The notes beneath the pieces were generated by a model. That model made no database searches and was not told the DNA's origin. It was given only the letters and a program-made list of their open reading frames with translations. DNA of 64,000 nucleotides from Candidatus Binatia bacterium (GTDB lineage Bacteria > Desulfobacterota > Binatia > Bin18): NCBI GenBank assembly GCA_022820725.1, contig JAJEFA010000007.1:62001-126000 (forward strand), read 5' to 3'. A program made the translations under genes and the position numbers. Below, in pieces: positions 1 to 8,256 of the stretch; positions within the stretch are counted from its first letter, which is position 1; each line of letters opens with the position of its first letter.

Positions 1-60
1 AATACCGATCCATAGCCTCATCTGGTTAATGGTTTCCTTGAGCTTGTCCAGTTCCGACAT
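1..60 (-). CDS. 5' end of an unidentified gene (partial)
   Basis: Reading leftwards from an ATG at 58-60, an open frame of 20 codons runs off the window edge. It begins MSELDKLKETINQ and is charged and probably helical. A GAAAGAG sequence lies a few bases upstream and could be its ribosome binding site. The gene is divergent from the SDR gene at 169. Too little is visible to assign a family. Confidence 0.5.
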   Translation of the reverse strand, partial: MSELDKLKETINQMRLWIGI

Positions 61-168
61 GGCTCTTTCAGTTGACAGGAGTGGGCGAGGATTGGAAGAA
101 GAAAAGCAACGTTTGAGACAACCGGTGCAGCCTTGCGCCGGCAGAGCCTTCCAGAAGAGGAGTTCCCG

Positions 169-873
169 ATGACTACCACCCCACATTGTTTAGTTGTCGG
201 CGTTGGGCCCGGTTTAGGTATGGGCTGTGTACGTCGCTTTGCGGCCGGTGGCTACCGGGTGTCGATGATTGCCCGGCATGCCGGCCGGCTGGCGTCCTGG
301 GCCGCTGAAATTCAGGGGAGTGCAGGATTTCCCGTTGATATCGCCGACGAAGGAGCATTCCGCCAGACGCTCAACCACATTGTCGCCGAGCACGGACTCC
401 CGGAAGTCGTCGTGTATAACGCAGCGCGGGCGACGTTGGGACATTATCGCGACATCAGCATGGAGGACTTCAGCCTCAATTTCCGCATCAATACCGCCGG
501 CCTTTTGATCCTGGCCCAGGAGCTAGCTCCGGCGATGGTCAAGCGCGGCTCCGGCGCGCTCATGGTCACCGGGAATACGGGTGCGCAGCGGGGCACGCCG
601 AATTTTGTCGGCTGGTCGCCAACCAAAGCCGGGCAACGTATCCTGGCCGAAAGCCTGGCTCGCGAGTTGGGGCCAAACGGAATTCATGTGGCCTATGTTG
701 TGGTCGATGCTATGATCGATATGCCGTTTGCCCGGCGGCGCCTCCCTGACAAGCCCAAGGATTTCTTTTCCCAGCCAGCGGATTTAGCGGAAACGGTTTT
801 TCATACCACCCATCAGCCCAAGTCGGCCTGGTCGTTTCTGGTCGAGTTACGCCCGTTCGGAGAAAAATGGTAG
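169..873 (+). CDS. SDR-family (short-chain dehydrogenase-like) protein with degenerate active site
   Basis: The 234-residue Rossmann-fold protein belongs to the short-chain dehydrogenase/reductase superfamily. The nucleotide-binding glycine motif is VVGVGPGLGMG (residues 9-19) and the NNAG-equivalent is VYNAARA (82-88). ATG 169 is preferred over the TTG at 133 because AGAAGAGGAG sits at 153-162. In classical SDRs the YxxxK pair is catalytic. Here the lysine is K153, but the tyrosine position is W149 (WSPTK), and the serine region reads TGNTGAQRG. It may therefore bind NAD(P) or act non-canonically rather than as a standard oxidoreductase. An acyl-CoA dehydrogenase follows 63 bases downstream on the same strand. 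Confidence 0.85.
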   Translation: MTTTPHCLVVGVGPGLGMGCVRRFAAGGYRVSMIARHAGRLASWAAEIQGSAGFPVDIADEGAFRQTLNHIVAEHGLPEVVVYNAARATLGHYRDISMEDFSLNFRINTAGLLILAQELAPAMVKRGSGALMVTGNTGAQRGTPNFVGWSPTKAGQRILAESLARELGPNGIHVAYVVVDAMIDMPFARRRLPDKPKDFFSQPADLAETVFHTTHQPKSAWSFLVELRPFGEKW

Positions 874-936
874 CCGCTCCTCACCCGATTGTAGCGCGTT
901 AAGAGGTTCTGCCGAGTAGCGAATACGAGGACAGCC

Positions 937-2094
937 ATGGACTATGAGTTAAGCGCCGAAGAAACACGCTTGGTTGAGACGGCGAGGACATTTGCGATTG
1001 AGAAGATTGCGCCTTTTGCCGCAGAGTGGGATCTCAATCGAACAGTACCATACGCTGTTTTCCGGGAGGCGGCGGCCGTGGGCCTGACCGGCGTGCTGGC
1101 GCCCACGTCAGCCGGGGGACAAGGCGCCAGTTTCCTGGCGGCCGCCAAGGTGTTGGAAGAACTGGCCGGAGCGTGCTTTGCTTTTACCTTTGGCCTATGG
1201 GTTCACAACAATATGCTCAACACCATTGCGCGCAATGGCACGCCGGAGCAAATCGCACGCTACGTTCCACCCATGTTGGCAGGAGAAAGAATCGGAGCGT
1301 TTTGCTTGACGGAGCCCGGTGCCGGCAGTGATGCCGCGGCAATCACCACACGAGCCGAGCAGTCGCCTGACGGCTGGCGGCTGAGCGGAGAGAAAGCCTG
1401 GGTCACAAATGGTGTCAGTGCGGATGTGTTCGGCGTGTATGCGCAAACTAACCCAGCCTTGGGCTGGCGGGGTATTGCCGGCTTTCTACTGGCCGGCGAT
1501 ACCCCGGGTCTTGACCGTACCCCTCAGTACACCATGCTGGGCGGACAGGTGCTGGGAGTCACGGGGCTTAGGCTGACCAACTGCCCGGTTCCCGAGACCG
1601 ATCTGTTGTTCGGTCCAGGGGATGGATTCAAGGCCGCCATGCGGGGCATCAATATGGCGCGGACGTTTGTTGGTGCGGGCTGTTGCGGCATGTTGCAGGC
1701 CAGCCTCAGAACCGCTTTGGCGTATGGAGCAAAGCGATACGCCTTTGGCAAGCCGATTCTAAACTTTCAGGGTCTGCAATGGGAACTCGCGGATGTGGCA
1801 ACGGAGCTTGAGGCCGCCCGTCTGCTGACCTATCGTGCCGCGCTGGCCCTGGACCGGGGAGAGAGCGCCGTCGTGGAGGCCGCCCATGCCAAGAAATTCG
1901 CCAGCCGCGTGGCCTTTAGCGGCATCTCACAGTGTATGCAGGTCATGGGCGCAGAAGGTTTACGCACCAACTACCCGTTTGGTCGGCACTTGGCCATGGC
2001 CAAGATGACCCACTATACGGACGGCGCAACGGAAATTCAAAATGTCGTGATCAGCCGCACCTTGCTCAAAGAGTACGGCGTTGACATTGGGTGA
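937..2094 (+). CDS. acyl-CoA dehydrogenase family protein
   Basis: The 385-residue FAD flavoprotein has the acyl-CoA dehydrogenase architecture. An N-terminal helical domain (about 1-115) is followed by a central beta domain with the FAD/substrate motif AFCLTEPGAGSD (near 120-132) and the WVTNG segment. The C-terminal helical domain carries RYAFGKPILNFQ and the ending MGAEGLRTNYPFGRHLAMAKM. Family members oxidise acyl-CoA to enoyl-CoA and pass electrons to ETF. The substrate cannot be read from sequence. ATG 937 follows a GAGGACAG sequence. It probably shares a transcript with the SDR gene upstream. Confidence 0.92.
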   Translation: MDYELSAEETRLVETARTFAIEKIAPFAAEWDLNRTVPYAVFREAAAVGLTGVLAPTSAGGQGASFLAAAKVLEELAGACFAFTFGLWVHNNMLNTIARNGTPEQIARYVPPMLAGERIGAFCLTEPGAGSDAAAITTRAEQSPDGWRLSGEKAWVTNGVSADVFGVYAQTNPALGWRGIAGFLLAGDTPGLDRTPQYTMLGGQVLGVTGLRLTNCPVPETDLLFGPGDGFKAAMRGINMARTFVGAGCCGMLQASLRTALAYGAKRYAFGKPILNFQGLQWELADVATELEAARLLTYRAALALDRGESAVVEAAHAKKFASRVAFSGISQCMQVMGAEGLRTNYPFGRHLAMAKMTHYTDGATEIQNVVISRTLLKEYGVDIG

Positions 2095-2165
2095 GGGATA
2101 TCCCCCGGCGGCGCTTTGTCCCCCCAATGCCGTCATCGTTCAGGAGTGGGAAGCTAGCGAGAAGA

Positions 2166-3032
2166 TCAACATCTCTTGCAAAACCGCTCAAACAACCCTG
2201 GATCGATCTTCTTCTTTTTTCCTTCAAAGAAATTTCGCTTAGTCCATTTGGCCAGAAAACACAGCTCCACAAACGGCAAATAGGACTGAAAGTCAGGAGC
2301 ACCGAGTTCGGCAAGGTGTGTGTAAAAAAGTGGGCGGAACTCCCCAAGCCAGCGCACGCTCGCCTTGGTCGTGCCCATTCCGATCAACTGGTTGTCAGCA
2401 ATCCCTTCAACGTCAATAGCGTAGAGCCTACCGTTCTCGTGGCTGAGAATAAAATTCTTGAGCACCGGGTCGGTGTAGTCAAATCCTGTCCAGACCCGGG
2501 GTGGCGCGAGTTGCTCAACGACGCGCTGAAGCTGTGCGTACAGGGAGTCGGACAGGACACCCACCTGATGTAAAAAACGCAGGTCTTGGGCAAGACGGGC
2601 AGGAAAGGCCGTCTGGGTGGTGTCTGTCAGCGTTGGATGTTTGGTGTAAATGGTCGTATAGAATGCGGCGACCTGACGCACGACCTGCTCTGTCACCTGC
2701 CTGGGCCGCTCCCCCTCAATAAAGTCAACCCAAATTTCATGTTCGTAGCAGGTGGCTAATCGCGGAAAGATATCGTCAGCCTGGAAGACTTCAAGATTGC
2801 GTTCTATATCTCTCGCAATCGCCGAGTCGGCAAACTGTAGCCGCTTGAAGCGCTGTCCGTTCACGGTTACAAAATGCAGGCTTTTCGCCTTGCGCAAACG
2901 GAGACCACGGAGGTTGAGGAAGCGCGTTAGCATACGGCTCAGCCAGTAGACAATCTGCTGTTGCACGAGAGACGCCCTGCGCTTAGTATTCCTGAGAAGA
3001 CGCGTGTTGTATATCCAAGACGGGAGACACAA
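2166..3032 (-). CDS. kinase-fold protein, possibly lipopolysaccharide core kinase-like
   Basis: The protein is 288 residues. The segment FDYTDPVLKNFILS, followed by RLYAIDVEGI (about 195-220), resembles the catalytic loop (D-x4-N) and metal-binding acidic motif of LPS-core and aminoglycoside-type kinases. This is a family-level resemblance, not a proven match. The TTG at 3032 is used as start because GGAGGA lies 10 bases upstream; a GTG at 2966 and an ATG at 2933 are alternatives. The C-terminus is basic (FEGKKKKIDPGLF). It is divergent from the GT2 gene and sits in a small glycan-modification island, so a surface-glycan substrate is inferred. Confidence 0.6.
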   Translation of the reverse strand: MCLPSWIYNTRLLRNTKRRASLVQQQIVYWLSRMLTRFLNLRGLRLRKAKSLHFVTVNGQRFKRLQFADSAIARDIERNLEVFQADDIFPRLATCYEHEIWVDFIEGERPRQVTEQVVRQVAAFYTTIYTKHPTLTDTTQTAFPARLAQDLRFLHQVGVLSDSLYAQLQRVVEQLAPPRVWTGFDYTDPVLKNFILSHENGRLYAIDVEGIADNQLIGMGTTKASVRWLGEFRPLFYTHLAELGAPDFQSYLPFVELCFLAKWTKRNFFEGKKKKIDPGLFERFCKRC

Positions 3033-3056
3033 AGCAAGTCAGTCCTCCACACGGCT

Positions 3057-4109
3057 ATGACGCCACACGATCCACCCAAAGTCACCGTCTTTATTCCGAT
3101 CTATAACCGGGAAGCCTACGTCGGCGCGGCCATTGACAGCGTACTGGCACAGAGCTTTCGGGATTTTGAGCTCCTGCTGATCGACGACGGTTCGACTGAC
3201 CACAGCGTCGAAGTGCTCCGCTCTTATGACGACCCTCGCGTTCGCGTCGTCTGTAACGGGCGCAACCTCGGGATTCCTCGTACGCGCAACCGCGGGCTCG
3301 AACTGGCGCGTGGCGAATACATCGCCTTGCTCGACAGTGACGACGCGGCACACCCAGGTCGGCTCCAGAAACAGGCGGCCTTTCTCGACCGCCACCCGGA
3401 CTGCGTCCAAGTCGGCGGCTGGAAGCAAGACATGGACGAGCACGGGCGCGTGCTGAGAAAGATCAAACGTCAGCCGACCTGCTCAGCGGATATCCACGCG
3501 CAACTCTTGTTCCGCTGTAGCCTGACCAACACCACCATCATGGGCCGGACCGCCACGCTGCGGGAGTACGGATACCGGAACGGCTTTGCCCGCTGTCAGG
3601 ATTATGACCTCCACGTGCGGCTTGCCGCGCGCCACAAGATGGCCAATCTTCCGCAGGTCTTGACGTACGCCCGTGTCCATCCTGGCCAGATCACCGTCCG
3701 CACTCAGGAACTCGGGAACACCAAAAAAGCAGAAATCATGCGACGCCAGCTTACGGATTTAGGTGTACCTTGTGTGGAGAAAGATTTGCGCGCCCACCTC
3801 ATGCTGTCGCGCATGCGAAAATTCCGCTTTGTCCCAGACCGCGCATACCTTGATTGGGCCGAGGCGTGGTTGCTCGGACTGACAGCGGCCAACCGACGGG
3901 TCCGGCGATACTCCGAGCGGGCGTTCGCCCGCACAGTAAGTGAGAAATGGCTACAAACGTGCTGGGCGGCCCGAGCCGGTATGGGCCGAAACGCCTGGAA
4001 CGCTTTTTTCCAGTCCCCTTTGCGGAAAGGTATTGTTGCAACGCTTGGGACAGGCTGTGCACGCGAGTTTGTGAGATGGTCCATCTCGCTTTCTTCATCC
4101 CCGACTTGA
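3057..4109 (+). CDS. glycosyltransferase family 2 protein
   Basis: The 350-residue protein has a GT-A fold N-terminal domain. It begins VTVFIPIYNREAYVGAAIDS, then shows LLIDDGSTD and the DxD-type metal/nucleotide motif LLDSDDAAHPGRL (near residue 95-105). The C-terminal third is basic and unassigned. These enzymes transfer a sugar from a nucleotide donor to a growing glycan on the cytoplasmic side. ATG 3057 aligns with the usual GT2 start although no clear Shine-Dalgarno is seen. The last 34 bases overlap a GT4 pseudogene, so its C-terminus may have been altered by the same deletion event. Confidence 0.88.
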   Translation: MTPHDPPKVTVFIPIYNREAYVGAAIDSVLAQSFRDFELLLIDDGSTDHSVEVLRSYDDPRVRVVCNGRNLGIPRTRNRGLELARGEYIALLDSDDAAHPGRLQKQAAFLDRHPDCVQVGGWKQDMDEHGRVLRKIKRQPTCSADIHAQLLFRCSLTNTTIMGRTATLREYGYRNGFARCQDYDLHVRLAARHKMANLPQVLTYARVHPGQITVRTQELGNTKKAEIMRRQLTDLGVPCVEKDLRAHLMLSRMRKFRFVPDRAYLDWAEAWLLGLTAANRRVRRYSERAFARTVSEKWLQTCWAARAGMGRNAWNAFFQSPLRKGIVATLGTGCAREFVRWSISLSSSPT

Positions 4110-4261
4110 GCGCAGGGGGCGTTACGTGGGGGCGCATCACGATCATCTACAATCCTGTTGTCACTTCAGACCTGCACACCAAGGCGCACGCGCCCCTCGA
4201 TCATCCTTGGTTTTAGCCGGGCGCACCCCCGGTGGTGCTCGGCACGGGCAGATCGGCCCAT
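4076..4261 (+). pseudogene. decayed glycosyltransferase family 4 (GT4) gene with internal deletion and stop
   Basis: From ATG 4076 the frame reads MVHLAFFIPDLSAGGV, a typical N-terminus of GT4 glycosyltransferases. It then jumps directly to RITIIYNPVVTSDL and LDHPWF, which belong to the inter-domain linker about 150-200 residues later in the family. After the TAG at 4214-4216 the same frame continues PGAPPVVLGTGRS, the first strand of the C-terminal Rossmann domain, and then degrades. The relic ends against the convergent nucleotidyltransferase gene. It shows that the glycan island once encoded another transferase. Confidence 0.75.
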
Positions 4262-4263
4262 GC

Positions 4264-5043
4264 TTACGGCTCGCCAACTGGCGCGGCTGTTTCAAAAGCG
4301 GCGAGCGTGGCCCGTTGAGAGGAAAAATAGGCCCGCACGTCCGCCAGGTCTTCCGGCGTGTCGGTCTCAGCCCACCACAGACCTTCGATGGAGGCAACTT
4401 CGACCATGGATGAGTGGGCCATAGAATCAATGACTGACAAATACCAGCGCTGGAGTGCGGTTGGATCGCGCATGGCTTTCTCCAAAGCAGCCCGGAAGGC
4501 GTACACGCCCGTGGCACGGAAAGTCATCAGCCCAATTGATTCGCCATGCACGACGGCCGGTGACAGGTTCTTCCCCACCGCGGCCAGGGTGCGTTCACGC
4601 CGAATCGAGACCTTCATGTCATCGTCGTCATAGCTGGGCTTGCGATCAATTGCCAGACTGACAGCCGCGAACGGAGCGAGCAGGAGACGCTCTAACACCG
4701 CGGGCTCAAACAAGGTATCGCCGTTCAGCAGAACAAAATCCTCGGTCATCTCCGGGATGGCAGTCCAGCATGTGGCCAGATTGTTCGAGATCGCAAAAAA
4801 AGGATTAAAGCGGCTGGTCACTTCGATCTCCGGCAGCGGGCAGCGGGCGAGAAACTGTTCCACCTTGTCTGCCCCAAAGCCGACCATAACCGTTGCGCGT
4901 TGAATGCCGCACGTGGCCAGCGTCCGGAGTTGGATTTCCAGAGCCGACCGACTGCCATCAACCGGCAACAGGCATTTAGGGGCTTTTTCGGTAAGGGGCA
5001 AGAGGCGCTTGCCCTGCCCCGCGCTCAAAATAATAGCCTTCAT
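4264..5043 (-). CDS. sugar-phosphate/choline-phosphate-type nucleotidyltransferase
   Basis: The 259-residue NTP_transferase-fold protein starts MKAIILSAGQGKRLLPLTEK, followed by APKCLLPVDG, the signature loop and lysine of nucleotidyltransferases. A metal-binding LLNGDTLF motif is near residue 110. Members activate sugar-1-phosphates or phosphocholine/phosphonates with NTPs to supply surface-polymer transferases. It is a distant paralogue of the protein at 29814-30572. ATG 5043 is in the family position. With the kinase-like and GT2 genes it forms a plausible surface-glycan or phosphocholine-type decoration island. The exact substrate is unknown. Confidence 0.85.
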   Translation of the reverse strand: MKAIILSAGQGKRLLPLTEKAPKCLLPVDGSRSALEIQLRTLATCGIQRATVMVGFGADKVEQFLARCPLPEIEVTSRFNPFFAISNNLATCWTAIPEMTEDFVLLNGDTLFEPAVLERLLLAPFAAVSLAIDRKPSYDDDDMKVSIRRERTLAAVGKNLSPAVVHGESIGLMTFRATGVYAFRAALEKAMRDPTALQRWYLSVIDSMAHSSMVEVASIEGLWWAETDTPEDLADVRAYFSSQRATLAAFETAAPVGEP

Positions 5044-5146
5044 GGATTATTACACAGTAGCCGAATTGCTCTGCCCGGTATAAGAGAAAACCAGCAACGA
5101 ATCAAGCAGGACAAGGCTATTGGCAACCAAAGATGGACTTCCAGCA

Positions 5147-7423
5147 ATGCGCGTCCTCCCTTCTTGCTCTCCGCGACAGCTCGGCCAACCACTCGGCTTT
5201 TATATTGTCGCCGAATTGTTTGCGCCAACCCTGTGGGCGTTATTCGGGCTGACCGCACTGGTACTGACAAAAGACCTGCTCGGCTTCTCTGACCTGGTGA
5301 TCAATCGGGGTCTGGGCCCTGCTGCGGTAGGTTGGATCGCCTTTTACGAGTTGATCCCCCTCCTCTCCCGCACCCTGCCCTTCGCCGTGCTCGTGGGCAC
5401 CCTGGTCGGGCTGGGCCGTCTCCGGTCTGACCGGGAGTTGCTTGCCATTGAGGCTGCCGGTCTGGCCCGTCGGCATTTGGTTCTGCCGATTCTGGGCTTT
5501 GCCACGGCCATGACGCTCCTTGGGCTCGGCTTTTCTCTGTTTACCGCACCGGCCGCCCTCCGCTCACTGGATGACGCGTTACGCAGTATGATCCAGCAAA
5601 ACCCCGGCGTGGCGCTTCGTCCCGGCAGCGTGCATGAGTTCGGTGATACCCGTATGGTCGCCCGAGAGATTTCAGCGCGTGGCGATACCCTGCGCGGCGT
5701 GCTGTTGTGGGTGTCTGATACGGGGCAGGACTATTTTGCCGGGCAGACGCTTTTTGCCGAACGCGGGAGTATACAGCCCCTGGCGCATGGGACCGCTCGG
5801 CTGGCTTTATACGATGGCGTTATTCTTCTCTCTCCCCAGGAAGGCGGCGGGGAGACCCGCTTCCAGATCTTTGAGACCGTGATCCGGGAACCACAGAGTA
5901 CCGAGGCCTGGCCCGTCCAACCGCTCACCCGTCTCTCGTTGCAGGCTCTCATTGACCACGTGGGAGAAACAGCCGGAGCAGAAGAGGGTCCAGAAGCACG
6001 CCGCGCTCGCACCGAACTGCATCGTCGTTTTGCAGCCCCCGCGGCCGGTCTCGTCTTCAGCCTGTTAGCTCTGCCCCTCGCCTGTCTGGGACCACGCTTC
6101 TCACGCGCGTCGGGCGGCGTCCTCGGACTGGTTCTTAGCGTGGTGTATTACGGTTTGACGCAACTCGGCGACGGACTTGTCCAGGCGGGCGCGGTGACGG
6201 TCGGGCTGGGAGTCTGGCTGCCCAATATTCTTGTTGGTGTGCTCGCCGCTCTCCTCCTCGGGCTACAAGACCGGTCCTGGGTGAGACGGCGCACTCCCGA
6301 TGGACAACCGGTCCAAGGCTTTTCCCAGGCAGAGTCTCCAGCGGCCCTCCAAACACGGCAGGTCCTCCTGCCACGCTACGTGCTGCAACACTACCTTCTC
6401 ATGCTGGGCTTGGCTTTCGGCTTTTTGCTCGTGGGCTATCTCCTGGTTGATATCCTTGAACGCCTCGAATGGTTTGCCCGCCACAATGCCACGCCAGCCG
6501 AAGCCCTCCGCTTCTACAGCGCCCGCACCCCCCTACTGGCCTCACGGATCGTTCCCATGGCCCTCCTGCTGGCCACCGCCCTGACCGTCAGCATCCTGTC
6601 TTTCCACCGAGAACTGATTGGCATGCGTACGTGCGGGATTTCAGCCACCCGCACGCTGTCCTGCATCCTCCTGGTTGCCGGCCTCGTCACGCCCCTCTCC
6701 TTTGTCTTGAATGAATCTATCGTGCCACGCTCAAACGCCCTGGCCGACCGCCTCAAAGAGACGGAAATCAAGGATCGCGCCCTCCCCACCGGCGTGTTAC
6801 AGAAAATAGTCTGGTACCGGGCCGGCAGCCACGTGTCCCAGGCAACCCGGCTCGACCCGGCCCTGGACGAAGCCACCGACCTGTCGATCTACGAACTTGG
6901 AGACCAGGGCCTGCCCCTCAGCCGGACCGACGCACGCCGGGCCAGACACGTTGGCGATGGGATGTGGGAGCTGGATGATCCGGTCCGGATTCGCATCTCG
7001 GAAAACGGCCTCCAGCGCGAGCCGGCCAAGCCGCTTATCCAGTTAGGGGAGGCCCCGGATATCCAGCTTGACACCATGCATCTGAGCGTCTGGCAGTTGG
7101 CCCAGGAAATTATCGGGACCGAAATGGCCGGCTATGACGTCACCACCTATCGTGTTGATCTCAACGTCAAATACGCCGCGCCCCTGGCCTGCATTCTGCT
7201 CCCGGCTATCGTCCTGTTCTTTGCTCTGCACGGTCCACCGTTTCCGGGTCCGGCCGTGACCTTATTGGTGAGTAGCGTTCTTGGCGTCGGCTATGTCCTT
7301 TTGACCGGGGTGTGCGCCTCACTCGGCTATGGCGGGACCCTGTCGCCCATCCTGGCCGGTTGGGGGCCAGCGCTCAGCGCGACGCTGCTGGCCGGCGTCT
7401 TTATCTGGCGTAATCAGGGCTGA
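5147..7423 (+). CDS. lptFG: LptF-LptG fusion: LPS export ABC transporter permease
   Basis: The protein is 758 residues, about twice the length of one YjgP/YjgQ permease (about 360). Each half has the LptF/LptG layout: helices, a periplasmic beta-jellyroll-like region, then helices. The first half runs about 1-395 (FYIVAELFAPTLWALFGLT near the start; HRRFAAPAAGLVFSLLALPL before its last helices). The second starts near 410 (RYVLQHYLLMLGLAFGF), contains SFHRELIGMRTCGIS and ends with further helices. LptF and LptG form the inner-membrane core that moves LPS to the periplasmic bridge with LptB. ATG 5147 is chosen by family alignment; a TTG at 5120 behind AGGACAAGG is possible. It is divergent from the nucleotidyltransferase. 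Confidence 0.88.
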   Translation: MRVLPSCSPRQLGQPLGFYIVAELFAPTLWALFGLTALVLTKDLLGFSDLVINRGLGPAAVGWIAFYELIPLLSRTLPFAVLVGTLVGLGRLRSDRELLAIEAAGLARRHLVLPILGFATAMTLLGLGFSLFTAPAALRSLDDALRSMIQQNPGVALRPGSVHEFGDTRMVAREISARGDTLRGVLLWVSDTGQDYFAGQTLFAERGSIQPLAHGTARLALYDGVILLSPQEGGGETRFQIFETVIREPQSTEAWPVQPLTRLSLQALIDHVGETAGAEEGPEARRARTELHRRFAAPAAGLVFSLLALPLACLGPRFSRASGGVLGLVLSVVYYGLTQLGDGLVQAGAVTVGLGVWLPNILVGVLAALLLGLQDRSWVRRRTPDGQPVQGFSQAESPAALQTRQVLLPRYVLQHYLLMLGLAFGFLLVGYLLVDILERLEWFARHNATPAEALRFYSARTPLLASRIVPMALLLATALTVSILSFHRELIGMRTCGISATRTLSCILLVAGLVTPLSFVLNESIVPRSNALADRLKETEIKDRALPTGVLQKIVWYRAGSHVSQATRLDPALDEATDLSIYELGDQGLPLSRTDARRARHVGDGMWELDDPVRIRISENGLQREPAKPLIQLGEAPDIQLDTMHLSVWQLAQEIIGTEMAGYDVTTYRVDLNVKYAAPLACILLPAIVLFFALHGPPFPGPAVTLLVSSVLGVGYVLLTGVCASLGYGGTLSPILAGWGPALSATLLAGVFIWRNQG

Positions 7424-7439
7424 GCCTGTCATCATAAAC

Positions 7440-7564
7440 GGAGGGAGGGGGAAATTACACTCCGCAAAGCTGTCATCCGGCTGATACCTATTTTATGGTG
7501 GCTGGGGTGCAGTCTGCCGACGAGTACGGGCTGTACGACCAATACTGACAGCGGCTACGAAGGT
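7440..7564 (+). other. in-frame leader upstream of pcm: possible export signal with non-ATG start
   Basis: A strong GGAGGGAGGGGG (7440-7451) has no ATG in the pcm frame after it. The frame is nevertheless open and would read ITLRKAVIRLIPILWWLGC from an ATT at 7454, then SLPTSTGCTTNTDSGYEG up to the annotated methionine. This is a basic n-region, a hydrophobic core and a cysteine in a weak lipobox-like context. It could export the methyltransferase to the periplasm. The start codon is unresolved (ATT 7454 or CTG 7481). Confidence 0.35.
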
Positions 7565-8197
7565 ATGTCTTTCAAAGCCGCTCGGAACCGCATGGTAACA
7601 GAGCAGATACGGCAACGGGGCATCCGCGACGAACGCGTCTTGTACGCGCTCACAACGGTCCCACGGCATCTGTTTATCCCGCCCGCCTATCGGGATCACG
7701 CGTACGACGACGGTCCGCTGCCCATCGGTCAGGGACAGACCATCTCCCAGCCGTACATCGTGGCGCTCATGAGCGAGCGTCTGGAACTCGGCGACGATGA
7801 GCGCGTATTGGAAATCGGCACGGGCTCCGGCTATCAAGCCGCGGTTTTGAGCCTCCTGGCGAAACAGGTGTATTCCATTGAAATCGTGCCTGAGCTGATG
7901 TCCTCTGCGCGTGAGCTGCTCGCCCAGCTCGGCTACGACAATGTGACCGTTCTGCTCGGCGACGGGAACCTTGGCTGGGAAAAAGACAGCCCGTATGACG
8001 CGATTATCGTCACCGCCGCGGCTCCGCGTATCCCTCCCGCACTTCTTGAACAACTCGCCGAGGGTGGACGTCTGGTGCTCCCCGTCGTCCGCGGTGAAGA
8101 GCAGCACCTGCTGAGACTCCGTAAACAGAACGGCCGGATTGTTGAGGAAAACCTGGGGCTGGTCCGCTTTGTCCCCCTGGTGGGCGGGGATTCGTAG
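7565..8197 (+). CDS. pcm: protein-L-isoaspartate O-methyltransferase
   Basis: The 210-residue SAM-dependent methyltransferase repairs isoaspartyl residues. The PCMT signature is clear: RNRMVTEQIRQRGIRDERVL, VPRHLFIPPAYRDHAYDDGPLPIGQGQTISQPYIV (about 34-68), then SAM motif I VLEIGTGSGYQAAVLS (near 80-95) and LPVVRGEEQHL. ATG 7565 has a poor binding site. The same frame is open back to the lptFG stop at 7421 and encodes a signal-like segment (see the leader entry), so the true start may be a non-ATG codon near 7454. It follows lptFG on the same strand. Confidence 0.93.
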   Translation: MSFKAARNRMVTEQIRQRGIRDERVLYALTTVPRHLFIPPAYRDHAYDDGPLPIGQGQTISQPYIVALMSERLELGDDERVLEIGTGSGYQAAVLSLLAKQVYSIEIVPELMSSARELLAQLGYDNVTVLLGDGNLGWEKDSPYDAIIVTAAAPRIPPALLEQLAEGGRLVLPVVRGEEQHLLRLRKQNGRIVEENLGLVRFVPLVGGDS

Positions 8198-8256
8198 AAC
8201 AGAGCTGCTCCGGGGGACCATGCCCCTGGAGCAGCGGGAAAACGCTACGCTCTTCC

